A stretch of DNA of 64,000 nt from Forficula auricularia (lineage: Eukaryota > Arthropoda > Insecta > Dermaptera > Forficulidae): the NCBI GenBank assembly GCA_024734495.1, contig JALMQS010000615.1, forward strand, positions 1,209,173 to 1,273,172, read 5' to 3'. The translations under genes were made by a program, and so were the position numbers. Numbering within the stretch: the stretch's first letter is position 1; each line of letters opens with the position of its first letter. This document shows positions 44,442-57,800 of this stretch, in pieces. Under the pieces are notes generated by a model. The model had not been told where the DNA came from, did no database searches, and saw nothing but the letters and a program-made list of their open reading frames with translations.

Positions 44442-47400
44442 TTATTCCAAATGTATAATATAATGGGGATAGAATTCAAAATCAGAATATTTTACGTAAA
44501 CCAACCCCAAACCATCTCTTGTGGTGTCCCACTCATTTTCTGGAAATGGCGGATATCTACCTGTTTGCAGAACATTATTAGTGAGCACCTGTAAATAAAA
44601 AATAAAAATTGTCATTCAATTTCAATTCATTTAGAGTCAGTTAAAAATGCAGGATATATATTCTCAAAAGGTATAAATGGAAGAAGAAATTTATAGAAAT
44701 ATTAGGGTGACATATTTTTACCGACTAATTTTTTTGAGTCTAGTTTGAAAATTTGTAAGTAAATTAATGTTTTAAGAACAATCTCCAAATTTCAGCTCGA
44801 CAAAAATTTGCTCAATAATTTAGAATAAGTCACAAATGCACAAAAATCAATTTTCCGAAAATTTTTATTCATGGAAATCGTTTCTGAATGTAAACTTCCT
44901 GAAAATTTTATCTCAAAATATCATTTTTTAAAGGTCGCTCAAAATTTGTGAAGTTTTTTTTAGTGTTTCATGTTCGACATTTTTGAGGGACAGTTGCAAT
45001 ATTTCATCCGACTTGTTGACATCGCAAAATTTTTGCTTTTACATTTGTGAATAACCAATTAACTAGAATGTCAAATCTATTGAAAAATGTATTATTCGAT
45101 TCATAAAAGTTAAATTATTGATCTGTATAAATTTATTTAAAATGGTATAATTTGTATAAAAGTTATAGCCCTTTTAAAAGATCGGTCCATTTACTTCCAT
45201 GTTAAAAGGACAATTTTCAATACTTTATTCATCGGTAATGGGACAGACGATCCACTTCAAATTTCGGGAATAAATATTTTATACATCTATTATTCGATCG
45301 TAAAAATTTGAGCATTTTCTTATTAAAATGAAAAGCAGTCCCTGAACCCCCTTAAGACCATATGGTCAGAAGCGAAAGATATGATTGTGATCGTAATCGA
45401 TTAAAAATGATAATGATGGGCATGTATTTATACGTTTGAGTATGTAAGTGTGGGTGTGTTTGGATTTATATGGGTGTAGTCTACGAGTATGTAGCCAAAC
45501 CTAATCTGTTATGCCTCATGTTTCGAAAAGAGATTGAATGAATAAAATTATTAGAATTCAATTTAACCGAATTAACGGTTACCATGAACTCTGACCCAAT
45601 CCCTAAAATTTCATCTTCTTCTTATGACAATGCAAAGGATCATTCCGGACCTCAGAGGTCGAAACTTTTTGGTGCTATATCATTATAAAAAAAATATACA
45701 TTTAATTTCTTAGACATTATATTCAATGCTGACATTTTACAAAGAGTCGTGAACATATTTTTTAAAATGCATAATAGGGTGGTCCTTATTTTAGGTATTT
45801 TCGAATTTCTACGCTGACAAGGGCTCGTATGGTTCGAAATAAATAAAAAAAAATATCTCCTAAATTTCAAGTCTCTATTCAATTATAACCTGTGCCTGTG
45901 ATGTAAGTTTCTCATCTAAATAACATGGGGTGTTTGGCATTAAAATAACAATTTTTTATTCCGGCCAAAGTAACGGTTCAAAAAATTTGAAACTCGGTAG
46001 ACTTTATCCTTATAATAGTAGCTATCCCTCAGAATTTTTACAGATTTTTAGCTATTGTAATTTTGGAGTCAATAACTTTGAAACACTAAGGTATAAGAGT
46101 AATTTATCTAGCTGTAACTCCAAAATTATAATAGCTAAAAATCTGTAATAATTCTGATGGATAGGTAGTATTATAAGGATAAAGTTTACCTAGTTTCAAA
46201 TGTTTTGAACCATTACTTTGGCCGGAATAAAAAATTGTTATTTTAATTCCAAAAACCCAATGTTATTTAGATGAGAAACTTACATCGGTGGGGGCACAGG
46301 TTATAATTGAGATAGAGACTTGAAACTTGGGGGATGTTTTTTTTTTATTTATTTCGAACCATATGAGCCCTTGTCAGCGTAAAAATTCGAAAATAGCCAA
46401 AATAAGGACCACCCTAATGCATAATTACCTCGCATTCAAGCAAAAGATTTGAACTTTGAGCTTTGAGTAATGCATAGTTTGCAACAGGAGAAAAACTAAC
46501 TCCTATTCCGAACAAGCCACGACCAACACGACGCCAATCCAAATTTTCTTTTATTATATTAGCAACTGCACTTGAAGATGTAGAGTGATACATTGTCTGA
46601 AAAATAAATCTGTCATTGGATCTTTTTATAGACTTCCGTAGAAAAGTGACCTATTCGTATCATTTTAATGTCTGTCTCCGTGTCTTTCCGAGGATTGTAG
46701 CTTTTAAACTAAATAAGATATAAAGGGCTACGGCTAAGAACGTATAAGGTTCATTTAAAGTTTTTTTTAAATATTTAGGGTCAGAATTTTAATAATCAGA
46801 AAAGTTTTATTTATATTGTAGTTTTCTTTTAATAAACGTATTTTGAATTTTACTAATAATAATTCTTTTTTAATTAATCCTTTCCAGGAATCTACAATGA
46901 AACTTGAAAATTTCAATTTAGATTTCTGCAAAGTTTTGCAAAAATGACCATGATCGTTTTTAGCCGTAGTCATTTATAAAATGTACAAGTTAACTTAGTT
47001 AGTTAGCTTAACTATAAATTATTACCTCTGTTATAACCTCGTCCTTCTCATATTTTACTTTGGATTCCCATTTCTTAAGAATATAATTCAACCATAGGTA
47101 TGGATTTTCTACACGCTCAATCGACGTTATATTGATTGATTCACCACAGTTGCATAATCTTATTTTTAAAATAATGTTCCTAAAATATAAAAAAATAAAA
47201 AAATTATTGAAAATATTAGTAATATAAAATATATATACTATTAATTATATACTCTGAAAATATTAAATGATAAACAAATAAAAAAATAAAATAATACTTA
47301 CCGGATTTGTTTTGCATACGCAGTGGATTCGACTCTAGAAAAAAATATGCCAAATAATTAATTTTTAAATATACTCGGTCTCAAAAAGTATAGTTTAATT

Positions 47401-50400
47401 TAATTTGATGAATATTGATTTTCAAAATTCTGAGGAAAAAGGCAAAACTTTTTCAAGATACGAGAAGCTATTTCGCAGATAGACGAGAGAGATGTGATCT
47501 AGCAAAAATGGGGAGTTGACGTTTAATAAATTTTAATATAGGTAATTTCATTTTGCCTTCGGATACTAGAGTCCATTTTAGCCCAATGATATCTAAATTG
47601 ATACAAAAAATCTAAGCTTTGAATTTTCTCAGAAATACAAAATCTCCAATACTAATACGGGTCGGCCAAATTCATCGAAAGATAAAAATAAGTTTTATAA
47701 AAAAATAAAAACCGACTTCAAAAAACTTAAATTCAACAAATAAAATAATAATAACTTAAAAAATAAGATAAAATTCCCTAAAAGGTATAAAATAATTATC
47801 TTATTTAGTTACAGCTAAAACGACGAAATATTAACATGAAATTACTTTTTGAAGTCGGTGCCAAACAAACTATACCTATAAGCGAGCGTATCCGCCAAAC
47901 GTACTAAATAAGATCCGTCAAGTGCGATTCATAAAATGTATATGTTTGGCACCGACTTCAAAAAGTAATTTCATTTTAATATTTAGTCTTTTAGTTGTAA
48001 CTAAATAAGATAATTATTTTATACCTTTTAGTGGATTTTATTTTATTTTTAAGTTATTATTATTTTATTTGTTGCATTTAAGTTTTTTGAAGTCGGTTTT
48101 ATTTTTTTATAAAAATTATTTTTATTTTTCTCTTTTTAGTGATGTTATATTAATAGTGACTTTATATAATACCTTGTATGCATCTTGTAAGAGAAAGCGT
48201 CAGGCGAATGAATCAGAAAATGATAATAAAATTCAATTCATAAATATAGAAATTATCTCGAAAGGTTTGCGGGTTTCAAATGAATGTTTTAAGATTTTTT
48301 TATAAAAGATTTTATTTATTATAATTTCGATTATTTGGTCATAAGAATTGGATATTTACGTTATTTCGTCGTTGATCATATCATCAGAACTTGACCAAAT
48401 TAATAGGGCACCATGCCTAAGATACCCCTTTCCAATAAAAAAAGAATCATCGAAATCGGTTTATAAACAAAGAAGTTAGGCCTGAACAAACTTAACAAAA
48501 AAGGTCTAATATCAAAAAAAAAACAAAAAAAAAAAAACAGAACCAATCGGAAGCTAGGCTGAACCAAATGCAAAAAAGGGACATGATATATCGTCTTATT
48601 ACATTTTTCTCCGTCTTTCAATTTATTGAGTAATATACAGGGGCTCTCATTTGAAAAAACGAACTTTTGATCTCTTTTATGAATAACGGAAATAATCTTA
48701 GCACGCCCTGTATAATATGTAGTCGATTTATCAGCGTAAATTAAACACGTTGGGTGTGACTAAACTACCACCAAAATATCAACTTTTCGCGAATTGAGAC
48801 CACTAATTTATTTAAGTTTAATTATGGCCATGTTTTGGTCCATCTTTTACACAAATTATTTTTTATCTCGAAAACCGATAGTGATAGCTATAGGGCAATA
48901 TTAGCAAAAAAGTATTTTAATAAAAGGACGGTTCTAAAAACGTGTTAATATACGAGGTGTTTTATTTAAAAAAATAAAGTTGCTACGACTTTTCGATGGA
49001 AGCCGAAACGTCGCAATGCTGAAAATATTTTAGATCGATAGACATGTAAGAAAATGTAAGGTGCTAAATTTTCAGAAAAATCATGCGTTCCGTTTTCCAA
49101 AAACGTCTAACGTGCCATCGACCGTGAATTACCCTCTATATATATATAGGTATATATATATATATATATATTGTAAGACCTCGGAAACAATGTCCATTTG
49201 TTTAGATGCAATGTCAATTTCATTCCCACTTGAGGATTATGATTCATGAATTTGGTCCCAAAGCGGCTAAATAAATTTTGCTTTAAATCAACTTGTTTGT
49301 TCACCACACAACTTTCACATTTTCAGTTATTGAAGTCATCGCCATACTCCTAAATTACACTTCCTTTATTTCAATCAGATTAAAATTTATATACGACTTA
49401 TAACTCTTTTAATTTATAATATTCTACATTGATTTTATTGGTATATTTGTTGCAGTAAAAACTAGTTAAAACGCGTTTCACTGAATACCATCCGTTTTAA
49501 AAATCGTTAGAGCCGTTTTTGAGAAAATAAAAAAAAATAAAAAATCTTTCATGTACCTAAATGTCCACTTCCAGTTTTCCGATTTCAACGAAAAGCTTGG
49601 TGTACTATTTTTAGCCTATATCGAGCATAAGTTTCAAATTTTGTAGCTCTGAGGCTTATAGTTGCGAAACGCAGGGGGAGGGTACATACGTGCATACGTA
49701 CACAATGATCAATCGATTTTTGGCCCCTTTTTGGCAGCTAGGGACCACAATTTCCGGTTTTCTGTCCTAAATCCGGTTTCAACTATTAAGGGCATCGATT
49801 CCTTTCGCCTAGAAGTTACAAAATGAAATTAACTTTTTTCATATCTGAGAGACAAGCTCTCAAAGAGTCAGGACTCAGACTGGCCCTTGCATTACTTCCC
49901 CATTATATTCTTTAGAATATAAATTTGAAAGTAAAAACATAATGGGGCGCAGGAAATTAAAAGAATGGGGAAATTAGCATTTTCTCATATAATGTTCAAT
50001 TTAGTAGAATCGAAAAACAAATAAAGTTTTTTGTTTTGTTTTGTTGTAACCGCTTGTATAAATGTAGTTATTATTGTATAAATTTTCACTCAATATTTGA
50101 CAAAAATTCCCTCACATTTGACTCGTGATTGAATCAAACGTAGAAAACATTCGATTAGTTTATTTTATTTATTTGATTTATTTATTTGTTGATTCATAGT
50201 TCTTACAATTATTGTATAGAAAGTAGTAGTGTATTTTGATAAAAAAATAAAAAATAAAATTTAAAATACTTACATTTTTTAAGTCTTTTATTTATTTGTT
50301 CATATTCAATAGATGTCTTTGTCAATGTTACCATTTGCGGTTCATAATTTTCAAATGTGGACGTCCAATGGGAAGGAAAATGTTCTTTGAGATTCTTATC

Positions 50401-50409
50401 TAAATTCAT
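44442..50409 (-). CDS. small PARP-type ADP-ribosyltransferase, five exons
   Basis: Exons, minus strand: 50409-50274, 47332-47302, 47179-47026, 46596-46429, 44588-44442. All junctions are GT/AG and in phase, giving about 211 residues. The protein is little more than a PARP catalytic domain like those of TIPARP/PARP12-type mono-ARTs. It has an N-terminal strand (FPSHWTSTFENYEPQMVTL), ITSIERVENPYLWLNYILKK, TMYHSTSSSAVANI, NLDWRRVGRGLFGIGVSFSP and the end YVKYSDFEFYPHYIIHLE. The nicotinamide-site His is kept in MYHST, but the following Gly (HGT) is Ser. The Tyr of the usual GVYFA block is Ser (GVSFS). It may have weak or no transferase activity. Exon 2 is only 31 nt. A related gene lies at 54874-62932. 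Confidence 0.8.
45775..46416. mobile_element. large palindromic MITE with 8-bp duplication
   Basis: A 642-bp near-palindrome begins TAGGGTGGTCCTTATTTTAG and ends with its complement, between perfect ATGCATAA duplications (45767-45774, 46417-46424). The right duplication starts four bases past the ART exon 4 donor. An 8-bp target points to hAT- or P-like transposition. Truncated relatives are at 20083 and 32695. Confidence 0.8.
47690..48620 (+). mobile_element. ACCGACTTC family, copy C
   Basis: It starts AAACCGACTTCAAAAAACTT, with a palindrome to about 48110, TTTCTCTTTTTAG, the conserved frame (RKRQANESENDNKIQFINIE), and AAGAATCATCGAAATCGGTT. It then ends in an A-rich run near 48540. It lies in ART intron 1. 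Confidence 0.6.
48621..50273. other. ART intron 1 sequence, nothing recognised
   Basis: No gene or complete mobile element was seen. A (TA)n tract lies at 49139-49171. Frames are short. Confidence 0.35.
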
Positions 50410-50869
50410 TTTTGTCCCTTCTTTTAGATTAAGAATATGAGTGAAGAATAAAGGTGAAATTTATATTATACTTATATTGTACATTTAGGTATATTTTTTT
50501 CTATTTTATTCTAGATCTACGAGAGAGATTCTAGAGTGGTCGTAACCATAACAAAATCTATAGCAACGGTATCGACTTTGAACGTGGATGATTACCCTGA
50601 TAGGGAGTGAGACTTCAATAAAAATAATATCGCAATTAAATGCCCTTGAGATTAATTCCACTATACAACAAATAGACACGAAGGTTTCTATATATGTATG
50701 TAGTAGTGGAATTCTTGTTTATGTGAAAAGAGACAGTTCTAGATATGAACGAAGGAATCAAATGAAATATATAAAGAGGATCTCCTAATATTATAGAAAA
50801 TCAATTGAGATTATCATCTAGGTGTTATGGATAATTTTTATTATGACAGAAGAGTTGTTTCACGAATAA

Positions 50870-50945
50870 TTCTTGGACTACCCTCTTCACAGATTTGAGC
50901 CGTATTCAAGACAGAGATGTATTTGAGCCTTGTTTAGTAGGGTGG
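50870..50945 (-). pseudogene. Jockey/CR1-like LINE fragment
   Basis: The minus-strand frame reads KAQIHLCLEYGSNL, matching KAQIRPRLEYGSHL of the copy at 63228-64000. Only about 25 codons remain. Confidence 0.5.
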
Positions 50946-51719
50946 GTCGAAAAAACTGAAATTTTTTTAACCGACTTCAAAAAAGGAGTTTATTTATAAT
51001 AAATATATTGATAGAGTTGAACATTTTTAATGAGCTCTTATTTATTCGAAAAATATTTTATTAATAATCAAGATATATCGAAATCATTCCAATAAGACCA
51101 AATTTTTAGGTATTTAATCCAAATATATTATATACTTGAGTGATCTATTTTATTCTAATAGATATCTCTTCAAATCTAATGAATGTCTTGTTTACTTCTA
51201 GTAAAACCTCTTATTATATCTAAACAAATGTTTTTTTTATCATAAAACGAATTAGATTTTCTGCAAATAGTAATATCTTAATTATTAAGATATTAAAAAA
51301 AATTGACAAAAATTTTGTTTATATTGTAGAGATATTCTTGGATGACTTTAACCAGGTGAAGAAAGATTCAATTATTTTCAATAATATTCGTTTATTCAAA
51401 TCCTTTTTAAATAATGATAACAAATGCTTTATAAAAAGTAACATAAATGCAATGGAGAAATGTTCATATATCTTGAATGATTAGTTCTTGCGTATAAATA
51501 TACTTCTTGAGTTGGTAAAAATGGTATTTACTTTTATAAACATCAAAATGGTGGCCATCTCGGTTTTTCAAACCTTTATCTCAAAAAATCATTAGTTTTA
51601 TCAAATTACGTTTTATATTAAGTCTTTTATTGTGAACAAATTGACAAATTATTTATGCAAATCGATTGGCAAACAATCGAGATATGGTGGAAAAATTATA
51701 TTAAAAAAAAAAAAAAAAG

Positions 51720-52170
51720 AAAAACTAAAAAACACGCTTCTAAAAAGTACAAAATAATTTAATACTTAATCAAAAAGTGTGGGGAGCAGAAACATGGACT
51801 TTTAATTAAAAATGCCCCACGCTTTTTGATTAATATTGGCTTCACCTGTATGTATGTATGTATCTATCTATGGTATGTATCTATGAATGTGACTTTTGTT
51901 CTGTTAAACTCTGCAAACTTTCTCTATAAAAATAGTTATGACTAAAAAGTAAAAAAATAAATTATATTTTAAAAAAACTAAGAAAGTAGGTACAAAATAA
52001 TGTAATACTGAATCAGTTAAAAACTAAAAAACATGATTCTAAAAAGTACAAAATAATTTAATACTTAATCAAAAAGTGTGGGGCGCAGAAATTTTTAATT
52101 AATTTCGACAAAGTGCTCCACGCTTTTTGATTAAGTATTACATTATTTTGTACTTTTTAGAAGCATGTTT
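51720..52170. repeat. AAAAAGTGTGGGG hairpins, two copies
   Basis: Two hairpins contain TCAAAAAGTGTGGGGNGCAG and CCACGCTTTTTGATTAA (51725-51840, 52020-52170). They are embedded in A-rich sequence with AACACGCTTCTAAAAAGTAC, which also appears near 53430. Confidence 0.55.
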
Positions 52171-52284
52171 TTTAGTTTTTTAAATATAATTTATTTTTTT
52201 ACTTTTTAGTCTTAATTATTTTTATAGACAAAAGTTTGCGGAATTTAACAGAATGAAATGTATTTATTTTTATTATTTTTATTA

Positions 52285-53210
52285 GGTTGATTCATAATTA
52301 TGGAACGTTTTTTAAAATATTTTTATTCAGCAAAATCAATAATAAAATTTAACAAAAACATGTTTAAATGATTATTCGGGAACGTATTCACCATCTACTT
52401 CAATAACTGCTTCCCATTTGCTTGGCAGTCGGTCGATTCCACGGGCGAAGAAGTCACGATTCTTGGAGGCAATCCACGCTTTGACATCGGCCACCAAGTC
52501 ATCCAAATCGTCGTAGATTTTAGTCTTTTGCCAGTTTTTTAAAGAGCGGTTGATGTGATAGTCCGTCGGTGCTTCGGTCGGTGAGTACGGCGGATGTAGG
52601 AGTAGATCACAGCTCTTATTGGATATGAATTCGACGACCCGGCGAACAACATGTGGACGTGCGTTATCGTGATGGAACACGATGTGGTTCTTTTTGCGCG
52701 GTCTTTTCGCCTCGATTGCACCGTGAAGACGGTCAAGCTGTGCCAGGTAGACGTCGCTGTTTATGTTGAATTGCCGTTTGCCGTTTTTGTCCAGGATTCG
52801 CCATTGTTGATGTTCATCCGCGTCGTTAAACCAATATCGTGTTGTAAGGCTTTCATCCTCTTCCACTGTCAGAAGTGCCTGATCATCAAAATCCGATGGC
52901 CGACATCTTCCTTCTTTATCCTCCAAACTAGTGTCACCTGATTTGAAACGGGCAAACCACTTCCGTACTGCGCTATCAGTAATTGTTCATTCGCCAAAAA
53001 GTTCGTTGAGATCGCGAAATGACTGTGCTGCCTTCCATCCTTTCTCGTAGAGGTAGAGCATAATATGACGAATATGGATATGGTTTTCGACACGCATTTT
53101 TATTAACTATAAATAGAGAAGATGGTTTTTATAAAAAAATAAACAAGACGCTATTTTTGACTAAAGAAAAACGCGCCAATACAAACGTTCCATAATTATA
53201 TGCATCAACC
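52285..53210 (-). mobile_element. mariner, internally deleted
   Basis: Ends GGTTGATTCATAATTATGGA and complement sit between TA dinucleotides (52283-52284, 53211-53212); length 926 bp against about 1.3 kb for intact relatives. The minus-strand transposase keeps the N-terminus (MRVENHIHIRHIMLYLYEKG, FARFKSGDTSLEDKEGR) with a stop in FGE*T. It then jumps to YWFNDADEHQQWRILDKNG. The second catalytic Asp is in FHHDNARPHV and the third in APTDYH. The VTGDE block with the first Asp is deleted. Confidence 0.88.
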
Positions 53211-53319
53211 TAATATATAATTTCATTTAAATTGAGTAGGTAAACAATCATTTTTATAGAGAAATGTTTGCGGAATTTAACAGAACAAAAGTCACATTGA
53301 TAGATACATACAAGTGAAG

Positions 53320-53460
53320 CTAATATAAAGCATGTAAAAAGTGTGGGGCACTTTGTCGAATTTAATTAAAAGTACATGTTTCTGCGCCCCACACTTTTTG
53401 ATTAAGTATTACATTATTTTGTACTTTTTAGAAGCGTGTTTTTTGGTTTTAGTTTTTTAA
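53320..53460. repeat. AAAAAGTGTGGGG hairpin
   Basis: AAAAAGTGTGGGGCACTTTG faces CCCCACACTTTTTGATTAAG. The same family as 52020-52170, it lies just right of the mariner, so the mariner may have split an array of these. Confidence 0.5.
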
Positions 53461-53464
53461 TATA

Positions 53465-54185
53465 ATTTACTAGCTGACGCCCGGGCCTTAGGCCCGGCGT
53501 CACTCTAGCCCCTGGCGGGGACCGTCTCGTTTTATGGTTAAAATAGACAAAGCTTTTTCTTTTAATAAAATAAGAATAAAACAATATATTAAAAAAATGA
53601 TAAATGATTATAAATTGCTTACCTCTCAAAATTGATTTGATCAAAAATTTAAATATATTTAAAAAATAATAATAGTTTTGAAAATAAATTGAAAATGCAA
53701 ATAATTATAGAATAGGTATTAAAACAGTAAATGAATTATATATATTACTTATCAAAATTGTTCTCTTAACCAAAAATAGTATTAACAGTTGAAAGATTTC
53801 CAAAAAGCTATTTTCGGCCATCTTGTTTGTTTTCTTTTACCCCCAGAGAAGCGCTGGCGTTGTTTCTTCAATTTTTTTTTTTAATTTATTTAATGTCACT
53901 GGGAACAAAGCCCATTTAGACAGCACATAAGTAAAGTGTTAGTAGGATTAGTGAGGGAGCCGAGTTTTCAGCCGGTAGAAATTTTTATTTGCCAGCTAGG
54001 ATCGAACCCCGGCCTCCCACTCCAACATCGTCATAATCGATCGATGCCGAAGCGAAAAATATTTTTTACATGCCACAGTTGTGATAACTATAAAAACACT
54101 ATATATAAAATTTCAAAAAAAATCGGTGAAGAACTTTCGGAGATCCTTCAGGGTATCACTTAATCACATTTTTATTTATATAGAT
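53465..54185. repeat. repeat starting TTTACTAGCTGACGCCCGG, with an inserted SINE
   Basis: The start TTTACTAGCTGACGCCCGG and the end AATCACATTTTTATTTATAT with AGATT resemble widespread arthropod interspersed repeats of uncertain class. A minus-strand SINE at about 53872-54050 interrupts it. Confidence 0.45.
53872..54050 (-). mobile_element. tRNA-derived SINE
   Basis: The minus strand carries the B-box GGTTCGATCC followed by a body and the tail GGGCTTTGTTCCCAGTGACA, then TTAAATAAATT and an A run. The tail recurs at 24655-24712. Confidence 0.6.
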
Positions 54186-54641
54186 TATAGAGAAATGTTT
54201 GCGGAATTTAACAGAACAAAAGTCACATTGATAAATAAATAAATACATAGATAGATCGATACATATATACAGGTGAATCTAATATAAAGCGTGTAATGAT
54301 GACCATTTTTATTAATAAAAATAAAATTAATATAGTATATAGCTTTTAACTGAAGCAAAAATTTACCGAGCATCGCTCGGTGGCCAGGTACTATATATAT
54401 ATATATATCAAATATACATATGTATATATTAGGTAGCTCGGAAAGTCATTTAGTCTTAATATTATACAATTTTTAATTTTACTGAAAACAAATACCTACT
54501 AAAACTTTTAAATTTCAAGTTAGTATCTTAATTAGTTTATCATTCCTGTATATAATCTACTTAAGGCGACACTGATACCTCCAAATTATTAGTGGGAATG
54601 AACGAAAAGCTCTTTCGTTATAAACCTTTCTTAGCTCTAAG

Positions 54642-54870
54642 AAAGGGGTTCCCAAACTTTTCCGAGTCGCGGCGCCTTTTTTTCAATTATAATTTTTCCA
54701 TGGCCTAAGTAAAAGTATGTCTAATCGTAAGAGTTAAAAATAAATAATAAATAAATTTTTACCCAATGTTAGGCCAAATGTCTTGTTTCAATTAATTATG
54801 AAACTTCGCGGCGCACCTGTGAAGAGGCTGCAGCTCCCGGGGCGCCGCGGCGCACAGTTTGGGAACCTCT
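54642..54870. mobile_element. short hAT MITE at the ART stop codon
   Basis: It has ends AAAGGGGTTCCCAAAC and, reversed, AGAGGTTCCCAAACTGTGCG. Perfect 8-bp duplications GCTCTAAG lie at 54634-54641 and 54871-54878. The TAG stop of the second ART gene (54874-54876) lies inside the right duplication. Confidence 0.85.
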
Positions 54871-54873
54871 GCT

Positions 54874-57800
54874 CTAAGACATTTTGGGATGCTTAGTGGA
54901 GGTGCCAGGTGTATTCGGGCTTAAGTCCTGAGACGCGGTTTTTTTACAATGTATAATATAATGGGGATAGAATTCAAAATCAGAATATTTTACGTAATTC
55001 ATTTCTGTAGGATCTTTAGTGGTGTCCCAGTCTTTTGGAAACGGTGGATTCATATCAACCCTTTTAATTTTATTAGTAAGTACCTGAAAATTAAAAATAA
55101 AAAAATGTCATTTGATTCCAATTTATTTAGTAGTCAGTTAAAAATAATATTAGGTATACCATATACAGGATATATGATCTTAAAATCTCCAAGACTAATT
55201 TTTGGTGAGGTAGATTTTTTTACGTTATTACTAAATTAGCGTTCTATAAAGTTTATTTTGAAAGTCATTTATCTAATTTCAAGTATTATATGAAGATTCA
55301 TAAAAGAAAAGCAAAAAAAAATCTCTGAGCCTCATCCACATAAACTCACGAGGGAAGTGAAAATTCTGTAGCCGTAGATGTTATGTGTATATAATACGAC
55401 CAAAAAGTTTATCCCCTTAAAAACTGTCTATTGTTCATAATTGTATAAGTCAATTATTTTATTGAATATATTAAATATTTAAAATCAAAATTTGTATAAA
55501 AAATATCATCAATTTTTAAAGTTGAGAATGATTAAGAAAAAAATTTTTATAAAAAAAAAAATAAAACCTACTTCAAAAAAATTAAATACAACAAATAAAA
55601 TAATAAGAACTCAAAAATAAAATAAAATGCACTAAAAGCTATAAAATAATTATCTAATTTAGTTATAACTAAACGATGAAATTGTTAACATGAAATCACT
55701 TTTTGAAGTCGGTGCCAAACATATACATTTATGAATTGAACTCTACGGATCTTACTTAGTACGTTTGACGGGTAAGCTGGCTTATATAGTTTGTTTGGCA
55801 CCGACTTCAAAAAGTGATTTCATGTAATAATTTCATCGTTTAGTTGTAACTAAATTAGGATAATTATTTTATATCTTTTAGTGCATTTTATTTAATTTTT
55901 GAGTTCTTATAATTTTATGTGTTGCATTTAATTTTTTTGAAGTCGGTTTTTATAAAAATTATTTTTATTTTTCTCTTTTTAGTGATGTTATTAATATTGA
56001 TTTTAATACAATAACTTGCATGAATCTCGTAAGAGCAAGATTCGAGCGAAGGAATCAGAAATCAAAAATAAAATTCAATTCATTAATAGAGAAATTATCT
56101 CGAAACGTTAGCGGGTTGTAAATGAACATTTGAAAGATTGTTTTTTATAAAAGATTTTATTTATTATAATTTCGATTATTTGCTCATTAGAGTTGGAGAT
56201 TTGCGTTATTTCGTCATTGATCATATCATCAAAACTTGACCAAATTAATATGGGACCAGCCCTAAGGAACCCCCTTTCCAATCATCATCATCATTGAGTA
56301 TACAGTCCTAAGACTGGTTTGATGCAACAATCCGTCTCCACTTGACTCTGTCCCCCGCCAGCTGTTTGACCTCTCTAAATGTCTGGCATCCCATATCCCC
56401 AATTATTTGGTTGAAATATTCTAATCTGGGTCTTCCCCTTCCCCTTTTCTTTCCCACCTCCCCCTCCAAGATATCCCTAAGCAGTCCCCCATGTCTCAGT
56501 GTGTGCCCCATCATCTGACCTCTTCTCTTCTTCAGACTCTTACACAAGGTTCTTCTTTCTCCGATTCTTCCAAGAACTTCTTCATTTGTAATTTTATCCA
56601 TCCATTTGATATTCATCATTCTTCTGTAGCACCACATTTCGAAAGCCTCTAATCTCTTTCTCTCCGCTTTTCTAATTGTCCAGGTTTCACACCCGTACAT
56701 GGCTATGCTCCATACATATGTCTTCAATAGCAACTTCCTGTTTTCTAAGCTGATTGAGGAGGAGCATAGTAGTTTTTGTTTTGAATAAAACCCCATTTTT
56801 GCTTGGGCAATTCTCGATTTAATTTCGTTTTCGCTCCTCCCATCCCATGTTATTTTACTTCCTAGGTAGCGGAATTCCTTAACTCCTTCTAGGTTTTCTT
56901 GGTTAATTTTGATGCAATGGTAGAGACAGGAATCCTGTCTCGTTTGTTCTTTTTTTGTACATACTAGGACCTTGGTTTTATTCTTGTTTATTTTCATTTT
57001 GATTTCTTCTATTAGGATTTGGTTAATTCCATTCAAGGCGTCCTCTAATTCTTTTTTATTACTTCCTAGAAGGGCAATGTCATCGGCAAATCTTAACATA
57101 GCGATCTTTTGACCTTGGATTTCGATACCTGTATCAATTTTGTCTTTGAATTCTTTAATCGCTTCTTCTATGTATAAGTTGAAAATCATGGGTGACAGCA
57201 CACATCCTTGTCTTACACCTTTTTTTATTTTGGCTTCTCTTTGCTCATCTCCAATATTTATAATTGCCGTCTGGTTTTGATATAGATTGTAGATTAATCT
57301 TCTCTCCCTGAATTTTATTCCCGCCTGTTTTAATATTTTAAACATAATTTCCCAATTGACGTTATCGAATGCTTTTTCTAGGTCTATGAATCCGATGTAG
57401 ACAGATTCTTCCCTGATAAAAGCCCTTTCTATTATTAGTCTAAGAGAGAGAATTGCTTCTCGGGTGCCTCTGTTTCTTCTAAAGCCGAACTGGTCTTCCC
57501 CCAGATTTTCTTCAACTCTTTGTTCTATTCTTCTTTGGATTATTTTGGTTAGGATTTTGGAGGCATGTGAGGTTAGGCTGATGGTCCTGAAATTTTCACA
57601 TTTATCCGCGCCTGTCTTTTTGGGAAGTGTGACTATTTTGTTTTTTTCGAAATCTTTTGGGATGATTCCCAATTTATAGATTTTGCTAATTAGTTCAAAA
57701 AGTTTGTCACGTGCCTTTTCTCCAGAGTTCTTTAGGATTTCAGCTTGTATATTGTCTATTCCGGGTGCTCTATTATTTTTTAGTTCCTTCAAAGCTGTCT

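Noticed and set aside
49061..49249. Small frame across the TA repeat
   Set aside because: It depends on the (TA)n tract and has no family match.
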